64,000 nt of DNA from Paenibacillus cremeus. Its GTDB lineage: Bacteria > Bacillota > Bacilli > Paenibacillales > NBRC-103111. Every line of letters starts with the position of its first letter. The first letter of the stretch is position 1. Made by a program: the position numbers and the translations under genes. Positions 16,065 through 24,733 of this stretch are shown here, one piece after another. The notes under the pieces were generated by a model that had not been told where the DNA came from, did not search any database, and was given only the letters and a program-made list of their open reading frames with translations. The stretch lies in assembly GCF_007786445.1 (NCBI RefSeq), contig NZ_VNJI01000011.1, positions 100,119 through 164,118 of the forward strand, written 5' to 3'.

Positions 16065-17496
16065 TATTTACATGGAATTAACCATGTGTGTTCTTACCAA
16101 TGAAACCAATCTTAATAAATTAAAATTCACTGATGATTATATCAGCGGAATTGTTGATAACAAAGATCGATATATTGGGATACCTCTTGTTGCAAATAGA
16201 GACAAACTTGAAAACGGTTTATACTACAATCTTACTCATGAGCTAGATAAGAAAACCGGAATTCTTAAAACAGATTCTATCGGTAGTTTCGTTGATTTTT
16301 GGTCTGAAACTGATGATGACGGTGTTTTAAAACTCATGGGTCTTGTTCGAGTGTATAAGCGCTACCCAAATGTTTGCAATGCAATGATTGAGCTTTTTGA
16401 ATCCGAGGATTTAGAGTTTAGTTGTGAGATTTACGCCTACGGTTATGCTGATATCAATACTGAAACAAATGAGCGTTCCGTCAATTATGAATATGAAGGA
16501 AGTATCAATAGTTTGTTCGGTTCGTGCATTGTCACAAATCCAGCCGAACCGAAATCTAAAGCGAATCTGTTGGTAGCAGAAGCTTTGGAAAAAGACTTGG
16601 GAGGAGGTGAAAACGTGTCTGAAGTTCTCGTTTTCAATAAGGGTGTTGAAATTAGTTACTATGGAAACATTGAAATTTCTGCTTTAACTTCAAGTGATAT
16701 CTCTAATCAGATTTATAACGTTCTGAATCCGGTTGACCCGAAAAGTAACTATAGAAAATATAACTATTGGATTAATGCTGTCTATTTTGCAAAGACGGAT
16801 AATTTTGACGGTTATGTGATCGTTGAAGATTGGGAAGACTGCTCAACTCTTTTTCGTATCAACTTTAGCATTGAGAGCGACATGGTTGTACTTGACGCTA
16901 AGGAGAATTGGATTGAGGGGTATAAAGGCTTTATCCCGAAAGGAATTAATGTGGATGATCTTATCTCACAACAAAACGCTGCTGAGATTGAGATAAATAA
17001 TATCAAAAATGAACTTAATACCAAGCATGAGGAGGCATTACAGGTGACAGAAGAACAAATTAAAGAGCTTCAATCTCAACTTGAAACACTGCAAAATCAA
17101 GTTTCTGAATTGAACGGTATCGTAGTATCGCAAAAGGAAGAAATCGTTCAACTGCAAAATAAAGAAACTGAACTTAACGGTGTAATCGAAGGTCTGCAAC
17201 CTTTTAAAGAGCAGGTTGAAACTGCTGAGAAACAAGCTAAAAAAGATGGTATGACAGAGAAATTTAGCAAGTTACTGTCTGCTGAGACTATGAAATCTGA
17301 GCAAGTTGTAAATGCAATTGAAGCACTTGATGAAGTTGCTATGAATGCAATTGTTGTGTCCGAGGTTGCAAAAGAAATTGCATCTAAATCCACTCAAGAA
17401 GTACCTGCTAAAACCGATGTTGTTGTAAGTGCTCGTCAATCGGAAGACCTTCTTCCGCAAGACCTCAGAAGCAAACTCTATGCTTCTAAACAATAA
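16006..17496 (+). CDS. prohead scaffold protein, possibly with N-terminal protease-like domain
   Basis: The strong AAGGAGGTG at 15990-15998 fixes TTG 16006 as start, not the earlier TTG at 15964. 496 residues. Residues 1-190 are a compact alpha/beta region (YIGIPLVANRDKL, FGSCIVTNPAEP) that resembles prohead protease layouts, though no catalytic triad can be fixed by eye. Residues about 335-415 are a clear coiled coil (EEQIKELQSQLETLQNQ with heptads). The C-terminus is charged and helical. This domain order, between portal and capsid, is that of a scaffold or protease-scaffold fusion. Scaffold is likely; the protease part is uncertain. Confidence 0.68.
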   Translation: MNKEILSVKPKILHLQEANDIYMELTMCVLTNETNLNKLKFTDDYISGIVDNKDRYIGIPLVANRDKLENGLYYNLTHELDKKTGILKTDSIGSFVDFWSETDDDGVLKLMGLVRVYKRYPNVCNAMIELFESEDLEFSCEIYAYGYADINTETNERSVNYEYEGSINSLFGSCIVTNPAEPKSKANLLVAEALEKDLGGGENVSEVLVFNKGVEISYYGNIEISALTSSDISNQIYNVLNPVDPKSNYRKYNYWINAVYFAKTDNFDGYVIVEDWEDCSTLFRINFSIESDMVVLDAKENWIEGYKGFIPKGINVDDLISQQNAAEIEINNIKNELNTKHEEALQVTEEQIKELQSQLETLQNQVSELNGIVVSQKEEIVQLQNKETELNGVIEGLQPFKEQVETAEKQAKKDGMTEKFSKLLSAETMKSEQVVNAIEALDEVAMNAIVVSEVAKEIASKSTQEVPAKTDVVVSARQSEDLLPQDLRSKLYASKQ

Positions 17497-17527
17497 AACT
17501 AAAATACACACAAGGAGGCTATATTAA

Positions 17528-17977
17528 ATGGCTGCTGTAATTAATATTGGTGATAACGATTATATTGGAACTCTTAAAGCTGTAGCATCTATTGCTAATG
17601 GCGTTTTCGTAAAGGCTGACTATGCTGCTGGTACTGCTGCTGCTACTGCAAGTACTGCTGAGGGTGACGCTGCTGGTCTTTTGTTCGTGAACAACGTAAA
17701 TATCAACATCGATCAACAAACTGTTGGAGATGACACTTTTGCTGTTGCTAATGGTGAATATCTGCGTCTGAAAGCTCTTGAGACTGGTGACATTTTCACG
17801 ACTGATCAATTTGTTCCAGCAATTGGCTCTATCAACGTGAATGATGTTCTTGCTGCTGCTGCCGCTGGTAAGTTAGACGCAATTGGTGCTCGTACGCCTA
17901 AACTGTCGGTAAAAGTTATCGAGAAAACTACTCTGTTCGGCAACAACGCTATTAAATGCGTAGTATTGTCCGTTTAA
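17528..17977 (+). CDS. head decoration/stabilisation-type protein
   Basis: 149 residues after AAGGAGG. Small, beta-rich, Ala/Gly/Thr-rich with a repeat-like AAGTAAATASTAEGDAAG stretch, no Cys, optimal codons. It lies between scaffold and major capsid genes, where decoration proteins that strengthen the expanded head are encoded. Highly expressed-looking codon use supports a structural role. Family not proven. Confidence 0.6.
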   Translation: MAAVINIGDNDYIGTLKAVASIANGVFVKADYAAGTAAATASTAEGDAAGLLFVNNVNINIDQQTVGDDTFAVANGEYLRLKALETGDIFTTDQFVPAIGSINVNDVLAAAAAGKLDAIGARTPKLSVKVIEKTTLFGNNAIKCVVLSV

Positions 17978-18009
17978 TAAATAAAACATACATAGGAGGT
18001 ATAAAATAA

Positions 18010-19002
18010 ATGTCTCAACTTAATAAAAAATCCGCTATTATTGAAACTTTTGCCGAAGCCGCACTGAACCATGGCAAGCAAATGACTGCTATTGAAAAAT
18101 CCGATTATGCTTCTGCAATGGAACTGGTGAAAGAATTGGCTTCCAACCCTAATCCAAATAACCTGTATGAGTTGAACCAAATTATCGCTTATACTGTTGA
18201 CGCTGTAATCGATGTTCGCATGGACTATATGAGCAAAATTGCTGAAGTTAAAAACACTGCTTTCGATGAGCGTCCAAAATTCAAAATTAAGACTCAAAAT
18301 GCACAAGGTTTCTGGCAAGCTGTTGGTGCAACTCCACAAAAGACTAAAATCGGTTACAAGTATGATTCCTTGAAAATCGATGCATTGTCTGCTCGTCCGA
18401 TTACTGAATGGGCTGAAGTTGCCGCTGGTCGTTATGACTTCGCTGAACTGACTCGTGATATCACTAACGATTTCGAAGTTAAAGTTGCACAAAAAGTTCA
18501 AAACACTTTGTATGCAACTTTCAGCGGTCTGTCCTCCCCTAACTATGCTAGTGGTGCTGGCGTAACTGCTACTTTCGATACGCTTTTGAACTCTATGATG
18601 CGTCTTGGTGGAGCAGCTATTATCGGTGACTACGAAGCTCTGCAAAAACTTCCTGCTCTTACTGCTATTAGTGGTCGTACGAGCAATGAAATCATCAACG
18701 ACCTGAACCGCAATGGTATCATCGGTACATATAAAGGCGCTCCAGTTGTTTCCCTGACTAACCCATACACTGGCCTGTCTGGTTTCAACACTGTTTTGGA
18801 TCGTGGTTATATTTATATCGTTCCTGCTGTTAGTGACATGAATAAGACTCTGAAAATTCAATTTGCTGGTGGAGTTCAATCCATGCAAGGTCAAAATATT
18901 GAAGATGGCTCGTATGAAATGCGTTTTGACAAGCATATGGGTGCTGGTGTAATCGCTGGTACTCGTCATGCCCTTGCCGTATACGAAGATACTACTCTGT
19001 AG
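18010..19002 (+). CDS. major capsid protein (probable)
   Basis: 330 residues, preceded by a perfect TAGGAGG site, with the strongest codon bias of the window (repeated GCT, CGT, AAA, CTG). Position directly after scaffold and decoration genes and before connector genes is that of the major capsid protein. The sequence shows a helical N-arm, a FWQAVGATPQ segment, a spine-like helix and a final beta region (MGAGVIAGTRHALAVYED) typical of HK97-like capsids. The strong terminator after it suits very high expression. Confidence 0.8.
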   Translation: MSQLNKKSAIIETFAEAALNHGKQMTAIEKSDYASAMELVKELASNPNPNNLYELNQIIAYTVDAVIDVRMDYMSKIAEVKNTAFDERPKFKIKTQNAQGFWQAVGATPQKTKIGYKYDSLKIDALSARPITEWAEVAAGRYDFAELTRDITNDFEVKVAQKVQNTLYATFSGLSSPNYASGAGVTATFDTLLNSMMRLGGAAIIGDYEALQKLPALTAISGRTSNEIINDLNRNGIIGTYKGAPVVSLTNPYTGLSGFNTVLDRGYIYIVPAVSDMNKTLKIQFAGGVQSMQGQNIEDGSYEMRFDKHMGAGVIAGTRHALAVYEDTTL

Positions 19003-19018
19003 TATTAACTAATTAGTT

Positions 19019-19055
19019 GAGAGGATGGTTTCGATCATCCTCTCTTTTTATTTTT
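19019..19055 (+). terminator. strong intrinsic terminator after major capsid gene
   Basis: Perfect 9-bp stem GAGAGGATG/CATCCTCTC, eight-base loop, TTTTTATTTTT tail. The following gene's start is only 27 bases downstream. Confidence 0.9.
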
Positions 19056-19081
19056 AAAATTACTTAGGGAGAGATTTTAAA

Positions 19082-19525
19082 ATGGCAAATAAAAAAGTGA
19101 AACTTGTTAATCCAAATCCTTTTGCTCATGGACTCAAATTAATGGATGGCATTCGTGAAATCAATATTGCTGGTGGTTCATTCACGCTACTCGATGAGGA
19201 TGAAGTATACTTCATCAACAGTGTAAGCAGAACGTTTAGCCACAAGCATCTACTTATTGCTGATCCTGAAATCAATCAAGCGCTTGGATATGCAGAGAAG
19301 CCAGTTATCGGACTTTCTGATGAAGAAATTAAAACTCTACTTCGTGGAACAATTAACAAAATCAAAGATACTCTTGTCAATGTAACTGAAAAACATGAGA
19401 TTGACAGAGTTATTGATGTTGCAAAAGGAATGGAAGATTTGCAACGCAATAAAATCACATATCTTCAAGAGTGGTCTGGATACGACTTTGATCAACTTGT
19501 AGACACAGGTAAAGAAGAAAAATAA
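19082..19525 (+). CDS. head-tail connector region protein
   Basis: 147 residues after AGGGAG. The N-terminal half is beta-rich (KVKLVNPNPFAHGLKL), and the C-terminal half is helical with an acidic end (LQEWSGYDFDQL). No family recognised. The first of five small genes between capsid and tail tube, where adaptor and stopper proteins are encoded. Assignment rests on position. Confidence 0.6.
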   Translation: MANKKVKLVNPNPFAHGLKLMDGIREINIAGGSFTLLDEDEVYFINSVSRTFSHKHLLIADPEINQALGYAEKPVIGLSDEEIKTLLRGTINKIKDTLVNVTEKHEIDRVIDVAKGMEDLQRNKITYLQEWSGYDFDQLVDTGKEEK

Positions 19526-19539
19526 GGAGCCGTGATTAA

Positions 19540-19947
19540 ATGGCTACCACATATGACATAATCTTTGACCGATTCCTCAGTAAAATAACTGACTATGAGC
19601 TTGCAGAGTTGATTGATGCTGATCTTGAGTCTAATCTGAATAAATTCCTTAGAGGCGCAATTTCTGACTTTAAATATTGCCCAAAAGACTTGTCTAATCG
19701 TGATGATTCCGCAATGACATTTAACATTGACTTGAATGACTCTGAACAGGAGATTCTTGCTAAGTTTATGTTGGTACATTGGATTAATCCTAATATTCTT
19801 CGATTGGAGAACATACGACAAAATTTAGGAAACAAGGATTTTCAGATTTATTCTGGAGCCAACTTTCTAGATAAGCTCACAACTCTGAAGAAGCAGTTAA
19901 TTTCTGAAGCGGTTGAAGATATGGTGTACTACTACTATGCCACTTAA
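19540..19947 (+). CDS. head-tail adaptor-like protein
   Basis: 135 residues after AAGGAG. Mainly helical with LSKITDYELAEL and a long C-terminal helix (LDKLTTLKKQLISEAVEDM), the build of gp6/gp15-type adaptor proteins that dock under the portal. The stop is 14 bases before the next gene. The role is inferred from order and helical content. Confidence 0.58.
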   Translation: MATTYDIIFDRFLSKITDYELAELIDADLESNLNKFLRGAISDFKYCPKDLSNRDDSAMTFNIDLNDSEQEILAKFMLVHWINPNILRLENIRQNLGNKDFQIYSGANFLDKLTTLKKQLISEAVEDMVYYYYAT

Positions 19948-19961
19948 TAAGGTGGTGAACT

Positions 19962-20936
19962 ATGAGTTCAATTAATGATTATAAATCCAGAGTACATGGA
20001 ACAATTAGAAATTCCTTGCTCAAAACTACATCTAAAATAATCGATAACAATTTTACCTCTTCTCCATCTTACTATGAAGTCCTATTAAATTCCTCCACAA
20101 CTCCTATTGGAGTCCATATTGTCGATGATTCTGATGTGCGTGAGCAAAAAATGTTGCTTTCTCTACATGATAACCCTATTGCAAATGGTGATATCATCAC
20201 ATGGAATAGTGAAAAGTGGATCAACATTTTAACGGACAATATGAGCGATGTCTATTATCGTGGGACTTTGAGAAAATGTGTATCATCGTTAAAGTGGATG
20301 GAAACTGGCGTGATAAAAGAGGCGTGGTTTACTTATAAATCTGATACTTCTCGTGGGTTAGGTGTAAATGATGGAACTGTCCTCATTATGCCTCAAGAGA
20401 GAAGATACATCTATGTCCAGAATAATGCCGATACCATTAAAATTGATAAAGATAGACGTTTTATCATTGACGGAAGATGCTGGAGAGTTGTAGGTGTTGA
20501 TAGGTTGACAACTGGACTTGTTTACTTAGAGTTAACTGAGGACTCCATCAATCCATCCAAGGATAATTTGGATTTACGATTAGTTGATTATTACTCTAGC
20601 ACTACACCAACCTCTACGCCTTCCCCTCAACCATCTGGATATTCAATTGTGGTTACAGGTTCTGATATTTGCAAAGTAACACAAAGTCAAACTTATACGG
20701 CTAATGTATATCTCAATGGAGTAATTGACAATACACAAACTGTAACTTGGGTACTTGTAAATGATAGTGAGGATGGTAATACAGACTTAGTTACTATTAC
20801 AAGTCAAAGTGGAACTCAGTGTGTGATTAAGGGTAATGACAATAAGTTATATGGATACTGTAAGGTGAAAGCAAGTTTGGTGAGCGATGGGTCAATTTTT
20901 AGTGTAAAGCGAATACAAGTAAAAAGTCTGATATAG
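19962..20936 (+). CDS. head-closure/neck protein with C-terminal Ig-like domain
   Basis: 324 residues after AAGGTGGTG. Residues 1-205 form the structural part, beta-rich with RRYIYVQNNADTIKI and a DGRCWRVVGVDRL strand pair like stopper (gp16-type) proteins. A Ser/Thr/Pro linker (STTPTSTPSPQPS, about 210-225) leads to a bacterial Ig-like module at 226-324. Ig-like add-ons on phage neck or capsid proteins are usually surface exposed and bind glycans weakly. The same kind of add-on is on the tail tube candidate at 22211. Confidence 0.62.
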   Translation: MSSINDYKSRVHGTIRNSLLKTTSKIIDNNFTSSPSYYEVLLNSSTTPIGVHIVDDSDVREQKMLLSLHDNPIANGDIITWNSEKWINILTDNMSDVYYRGTLRKCVSSLKWMETGVIKEAWFTYKSDTSRGLGVNDGTVLIMPQERRYIYVQNNADTIKIDKDRRFIIDGRCWRVVGVDRLTTGLVYLELTEDSINPSKDNLDLRLVDYYSSTTPTSTPSPQPSGYSIVVTGSDICKVTQSQTYTANVYLNGVIDNTQTVTWVLVNDSEDGNTDLVTITSQSGTQCVIKGNDNKLYGYCKVKASLVSDGSIFSVKRIQVKSLI

Positions 20937-20946
20937 GGGGTGTAAA

Positions 20947-21447
20947 GTGTATACCTTAGATAATGTTGATCGAGTCATCGAAAATATCTTAATTAAATTG
21001 ATTGACAATCAAAACTTATTAAAATGTCTCAAGTATCCATCTCCTGATGCATTAAGTAAACCTGATTTAACTCAAGATGAAATCAATGTCCTTTTCGACT
21101 ATGACTCTGATCCCAGAGACATAAGGATATCTTTCACACCTTTCAACCTAACGACAGTAGAAGAAGCAAAAAGTGAATTGCGAATCTTTATCAGAGATTT
21201 TGAGCCTGAAAATATTCATATTGCCAATGTTAATATTGCCTTTCAGGTTATTGTAAGTAATAGGATATGGAGACTCGATGAAGGTAAACAAAGGCCATTG
21301 GTCATCATTCAAGAGTTGCTGAAAAGTCTTAATGGAGTAGACATTGAACTTGTTGGGAATTTGTATTTTAACAGTCGAATACGAATTGTAAACTATAACG
21401 CCTACTTTTCAGGTTATGAATTGTATCCAAATGTGAGGTCGATTTAG
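20947..21447 (+). CDS. tail completion/minor tail protein candidate
   Basis: GTG start eight bases after AGGGGG. 166 residues, alpha/beta, with IRISFTPFNL and a long FQVIVSNRIWRLDEGKQRP segment, the size and layout of tail-terminator (gp17/U-like) proteins. It is directly followed (adjacent codon) by the next gene. Function inferred from position between neck and tail tube. Confidence 0.55.
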   Translation: MYTLDNVDRVIENILIKLIDNQNLLKCLKYPSPDALSKPDLTQDEINVLFDYDSDPRDIRISFTPFNLTTVEEAKSELRIFIRDFEPENIHIANVNIAFQVIVSNRIWRLDEGKQRPLVIIQELLKSLNGVDIELVGNLYFNSRIRIVNYNAYFSGYELYPNVRSI

Positions 21448-22176
21448 ATGAGAGTCTGGGGCGATCCTCATGAGTTCAAAGGTGTCTCTATCTATCCTAT
21501 AACCATGCAAGACTGCATGGATTTTTATGAATGCGTTCAGGTATTCTTGTATGAAAAAAATAAAGTTCAAGACATCCAAGTGATCAAGATGACATATCTT
21601 GATTTTTTATTTGCGCTTATTCAGCAAGAAAACGCATTAATGGGTAAACTGGATCGACTTTTGAGCCTAGTTTTAAAAGAGCAAAAATATGCATTTTTAT
21701 ACAATGAAACTGACTCTGCCAAGATATCTTTACAAGTCGAAGATGCAATCATCAATGGATACGAGTTCGATGAGTTCAAAAAGATTATTCTTGAGCAAAA
21801 TCTAATTCAATTCAATGAGGAGTTCATCGATCCTGAATTGGAACAAGAACTTAAAGCGGCAGAAGAGTTTTTAGCCAAGAAAAACGGAACTCCTGCCACA
21901 TTAGAGGAACGAGTAGTTGCCCTGCATTGTCTATCAGGTGTTTCGTATCAGGAAATCAAAAACTACACCATTTTTCAATTTAACAAAACGTTAGAACGCT
22001 TTGCAATAATCAAAAACTTCGATGTTTATTCTGCTTTATTAGCGGAAAATGGTGCAAGCAAAGACATACAACATTGGCTATCCCATGTCGAAGAAAAAGG
22101 TAAATACGACGATGTGATTATGTCCAAAGAAGAGTTTGACAAAATTACATCTGACAAAGACATGTTCAAGGCATAG
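21448..22176 (+). CDS. structural-module protein of unknown function (242 aa)
   Basis: Starts on the base after the previous stop, with GTGAGGTC as ribosome site. 242 residues, mostly helical, acidic in the middle (DPELEQELKAAEEF), no transmembrane segment. It contains no catalytic motif. Located right before the tail tube protein, it could be a tail accessory or chaperone. I do not recognise it. Confidence 0.55.
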   Translation: MRVWGDPHEFKGVSIYPITMQDCMDFYECVQVFLYEKNKVQDIQVIKMTYLDFLFALIQQENALMGKLDRLLSLVLKEQKYAFLYNETDSAKISLQVEDAIINGYEFDEFKKIILEQNLIQFNEEFIDPELEQELKAAEEFLAKKNGTPATLEERVVALHCLSGVSYQEIKNYTIFQFNKTLERFAIIKNFDVYSALLAENGASKDIQHWLSHVEEKGKYDDVIMSKEEFDKITSDKDMFKA

Positions 22177-22210
22177 TTTAATAAATAAAATATAGGAGGA
22201 ATACAATAAT

Positions 22211-23200
22211 ATGTCTACTAACACGAATCAGTTCTTGGTTTCGGTAGCTGACGTTGTGCTTCGAGATACTGTAGCTGATGCTGTAGTATTGAAAGGTAAG
22301 ACGCTGATCAACTCTGCTTTCAAGCAAACTCTTGCTACAACTGAGCAACGCGGTGGAGCCAATAATGGACTTCTCTTCGTTTATCAACATGACAAAAAAT
22401 TGGAAGTTTCGATTGAAGATGCGAAGTTTGACGAAACTTATTTGGCTTTGAATAATGGTGCTTCCATTATCAACTCCCCACAAAATTTCTATGTAATCGA
22501 TGAAGTTATCACCCTTGCAAGTGGTAATGGTACACTTGCTAACACACCTGTAGGTTCGGTTTATGTACAAAAAGCTGACAACTCGTTAGTCACAGTTACC
22601 CCATCTGGAACTAGCTTCTCTGTTGCTGGTGGTGCAAATACAACTGTAAAAGTAACCTATCGTTACAGCACAGCGGTTGATACTATTACAATTGACGCAC
22701 AAAGCGTACCGAACGGGTACGAGCTGACCCTCAGCGCAAAGGTATTTCAGGCTAGTGGTCAAACAGCTACTATGCAAATTGTCATCCCTAACTTCCGTAT
22801 CTCCGGTAACTTCGATCTTAACTTAACGGCAAACGGTATCTCCAGCTCCAAACTGGATGGTATGGCTCTCGTAAATGCTGCTGATGGCGCATATGCTTAT
22901 GTAAATATGAAGCCTACTGGTGCTGGTGCAGTAACTTATCAAGCAATTGCTGCTACACCATCTGCAATTTCGGTGTCTGCCGGAACACCTACGGCTCAGT
23001 TGACGGTATATGGTATTCGTGGGGGAGTATACGCAAACAATGTTGTAACTAGTGGCTGTACTTTTGTATCGTCTGACGTTTCCAAGGCAACTGTTAGTGC
23101 TGGAGGCTTGATCACACGTGTCGCAGCAGGTACTTGCACCATTACAACTACTCATACTGCGTCTGGACTGACTGATACTTCTACTGTAACTGTTTCTTGA
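22211..23200 (+). CDS. major tail (tube) protein with C-terminal Big-like domain
   Basis: 329 residues after TAGGAGG, codon use nearly as biased as the capsid gene. Residues 1-245 are all beta and fit a tail-tube fold. Residues about 250-329 (PSAISVSAGTPTAQLTVYG ... SSDVSKATVSAGGLI) are a typical bacterial Ig-like group 2 domain, which decorates the tail surface in many Gram-positive siphoviruses. A strong terminator follows, as after the capsid gene. Confidence 0.78.
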   Translation: MSTNTNQFLVSVADVVLRDTVADAVVLKGKTLINSAFKQTLATTEQRGGANNGLLFVYQHDKKLEVSIEDAKFDETYLALNNGASIINSPQNFYVIDEVITLASGNGTLANTPVGSVYVQKADNSLVTVTPSGTSFSVAGGANTTVKVTYRYSTAVDTITIDAQSVPNGYELTLSAKVFQASGQTATMQIVIPNFRISGNFDLNLTANGISSSKLDGMALVNAADGAYAYVNMKPTGAGAVTYQAIAATPSAISVSAGTPTAQLTVYGIRGGVYANNVVTSGCTFVSSDVSKATVSAGGLITRVAAGTCTITTTHTASGLTDTSTVTVS

Positions 23201-23220
23201 TAATTTTATATTCTTCTAAG

Positions 23221-23255
23221 AGAGGCAATCATTTTGGTTGCTTCTCTTTTTATTT
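23221..23255 (+). terminator. intrinsic terminator after tail tube gene
   Basis: AGAGGCAA/TTGCTTCT (one wobble) with nine-base loop, extended by the preceding AAG, and CTTTTTATTT tail. Confidence 0.78.
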
Positions 23256-23296
23256 ACCAAATGAAATGTTGGTTTTATTGTGATTTTCATCTTGAG

Positions 23297-23320
23297 AAAC
23301 CCTTTATTTATAAGGGTTTT
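23297..23320 (+). terminator. second hairpin, possible back-up terminator
   Basis: Perfect 8-bp AAACCCTT/AAGGGTTT with TATTTAT loop, short T run. Lies between the first terminator and the tail chaperone gene. Confidence 0.5.
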
Positions 23321-23362
23321 TGAATATGAGGATTAAAAATATTCAGGGAGGTTTTATCCAAA

Positions 23363-23860
23363 ATGTCAAAACAACTTACGCTTTCATCCATAAATAAAGC
23401 CCACGCAAAAGAGTTCAACGAACAAAAGCGAGTAACACTTAAAACAGGTGATTATATCGATTTACAAGTAAGGTTTAAGAAAACTAGTATTCAACGCTTC
23501 TTAATCGACTATCAAGAAATCCTCGAACAACTTAAAGAAAAAGAAGTGGATATGAACGTCATTAAGGACATCACTTTTATTTTCTATATGCTCCTTCTAC
23601 GCCACTTCACAAGTTTAAATATTATCCCGAACGAAGTTGATAAAATGGTAATTGTCTGCGAAAAGTTGATCGACCTTGATATTCTAGAGGAAATCATGAA
23701 TGCTTTTGATCCTGCTGAAATTGAAAAAGTGAATAATATGATGAAACAAGTTAGTGAAAATAGCGACTTGATTGGAGAGCAATTAGGAGAGATTTTTGCT
23801 AAGGCTGCTTTGAGTAAATTGACACAAAACGAGGTTGAGCAAGATGCCAACATTCAATAG
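23363..23860 (+). CDS. tail assembly chaperone (G-like)
   Basis: 165 residues after AGGGAGG. Short beta start (KRVTLKTGDYIDLQVRF) then helical domain, the standard form of Gram-positive tail assembly chaperones that coat the tape measure before tail tube polymerisation. Many phages make a longer frameshifted form here. I see no clear slippery heptamer at the end, and the following gene starts in another frame inside this one. Confidence 0.6.
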   Translation: MSKQLTLSSINKAHAKEFNEQKRVTLKTGDYIDLQVRFKKTSIQRFLIDYQEILEQLKEKEVDMNVIKDITFIFYMLLLRHFTSLNIIPNEVDKMVIVCEKLIDLDILEEIMNAFDPAEIEKVNNMMKQVSENSDLIGEQLGEIFAKAALSKLTQNEVEQDANIQ

Positions 23861-24293
23861 TTTGAATGAACTTCAAAAATACATCGAGTCTCAAGCATCA
23901 AAAGTATTGAAAAATGAAGTTGCTCAAACAGTTACTCAGGAAATGAGTGAGACAATAAAAGAAGTTGAGTATCCCAAGTATGTATCACATGCTGAGAATC
24001 CGTATATTAGACAAATGGATGATGGTGGCTTGAGTGACGTTCGAAACATGCAAGTAGAGGTTATAGACGATAACACTATATCCATTACTAATGAGCGTAT
24101 GGATGGTACTACAGATGTAGCACAAATTTTCGCAACAGGTATTGGATATACATGGAAGAATTCTGAAATTTATAGTATGCAACCATTTCCTCGTAATTTC
24201 TATGCCGATACTGTTGAAAGATTGTTAAAGAATCAGAAACACGTTGAGGCATTTAAACAAGGTATGACTAGGCTAGGATTGAATGTGAAATAA
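23844..24293 (+). CDS. tail-module protein, HK97 gp10-like candidate
   Basis: ATG 23844, 17 bases before the end of the chaperone gene, has GAGG nine bases upstream; the earlier TTG at 23835 is too close to that site. 149 residues: N-terminal helices, then a conserved-looking core (GIGYTWKNSEIYSMQPFPRN) and helical end. The W-x-NS and PFPRNF patterns resemble minor tail proteins of the gp10 group. Family assignment is tentative. Confidence 0.5.
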   Translation: MPTFNSLNELQKYIESQASKVLKNEVAQTVTQEMSETIKEVEYPKYVSHAENPYIRQMDDGGLSDVRNMQVEVIDDNTISITNERMDGTTDVAQIFATGIGYTWKNSEIYSMQPFPRNFYADTVERLLKNQKHVEAFKQGMTRLGLNVK

Positions 24294-24318
24294 ATTTTAG
24301 ATTTTGAATTACTTGTTC

Positions 24319-24385
24319 AACAAGCGCACAAGGGTTGCAAACCTTGAGTGTCACTAACTCATCCTAGTGATACGTTGCGCTTGTT
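24319..24385 (+). ncRNA. three-way-junction RNA element
   Basis: Perfect 10-bp closing stem AACAAGCGCA (24319-24328) with TGCGCTTGTT (24376-24385). It encloses CAAGG/CCTTG (24329-24346) and TCACTA/TAGTGA (24351-24370), then a T-rich tail. The T-rich tail makes terminator activity possible, but the two internal arms are unusual for a terminator. An upstream CTTGTT (24312-24317) could compete for the AACAAG strand, an antiterminator-like option. Not a hammerhead: no CUGAUGA core. Confidence 0.55.
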
Positions 24386-24437
24386 TCTTTTTATATAGGG
24401 AAGTTGGGATGGGGTGAATTGAGAGGATGAGAAAGTA

Positions 24438-24626
24438 ATGCCAGCAAAAATAGATTTTAATATTATATATGAAGGAATAATAAACTATACAAGAAAATTG
24501 GGAAGAATACCTACAAATGCTGAAATAGATCAAAATGATAATTTACCCAGTTATCGAACAATACATACTGCATTTGTTAAAAACCAAGGTCAGGGATACA
24601 TTCCATATTTAATTTCAAAATGCTAA
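24438..24626 (+). CDS. fragment resembling a homing-endonuclease-associated repeat (62 aa)
   Basis: 62 residues; the segment RKLGRIPTNAEIDQNDNLPS matches the helical repeat units in the endonuclease at 30455-32167 (compare KLKRIPLMEDINNQ there). Only about one unit is present and no nuclease part follows, so it looks like a remnant or a stand-alone DNA-binding unit. AT-rich compared with neighbours. It lies right behind the three-way-junction RNA; its stop overlaps the next small frame. Confidence 0.5.
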   Translation: MPAKIDFNIIYEGIINYTRKLGRIPTNAEIDQNDNLPSYRTIHTAFVKNQGQGYIPYLISKC

Positions 24627-24733
24627 AACGTAATAATTTAAATTACAAAATACTTTATCCTGCTGATTTTCACAATAAATCGCTTGATGAAGTATTTTCT
24701 TTTTTATTTGAAGAATCAAGAGAGGTGGTTTAA
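24620..24733 (+). CDS. 37-aa frame coupled to the recombinase gene
   Basis: Starts in the last codons of the previous frame and ends in TAATG with the next start; it carries the AGAGGTGG ribosome site of the recombinase. The product is Phe-rich (DEVFSFLFEESREVV). It may be the tail of the same broken endonuclease region or only a coupling frame. Confidence 0.35.
   Translation: MLKRNNLNYKILYPADFHNKSLDEVFSFLFEESREVV

Noticed and set aside
17974..18969. 331-codon open frame antisense to the major capsid gene
   Set aside because: It mirrors the sense gene almost exactly, has no ribosome site, and its Ser/Thr/Asn/Ile composition is what strong sense codon bias produces on the other strand.
24321..24346. 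GCACA-AGGG-GCAAACC resemblance to a c-di-GMP-I riboswitch
   Set aside because: Only a short match; the second conserved helix and tetraloop receptor parts are missing and the pairing differs.
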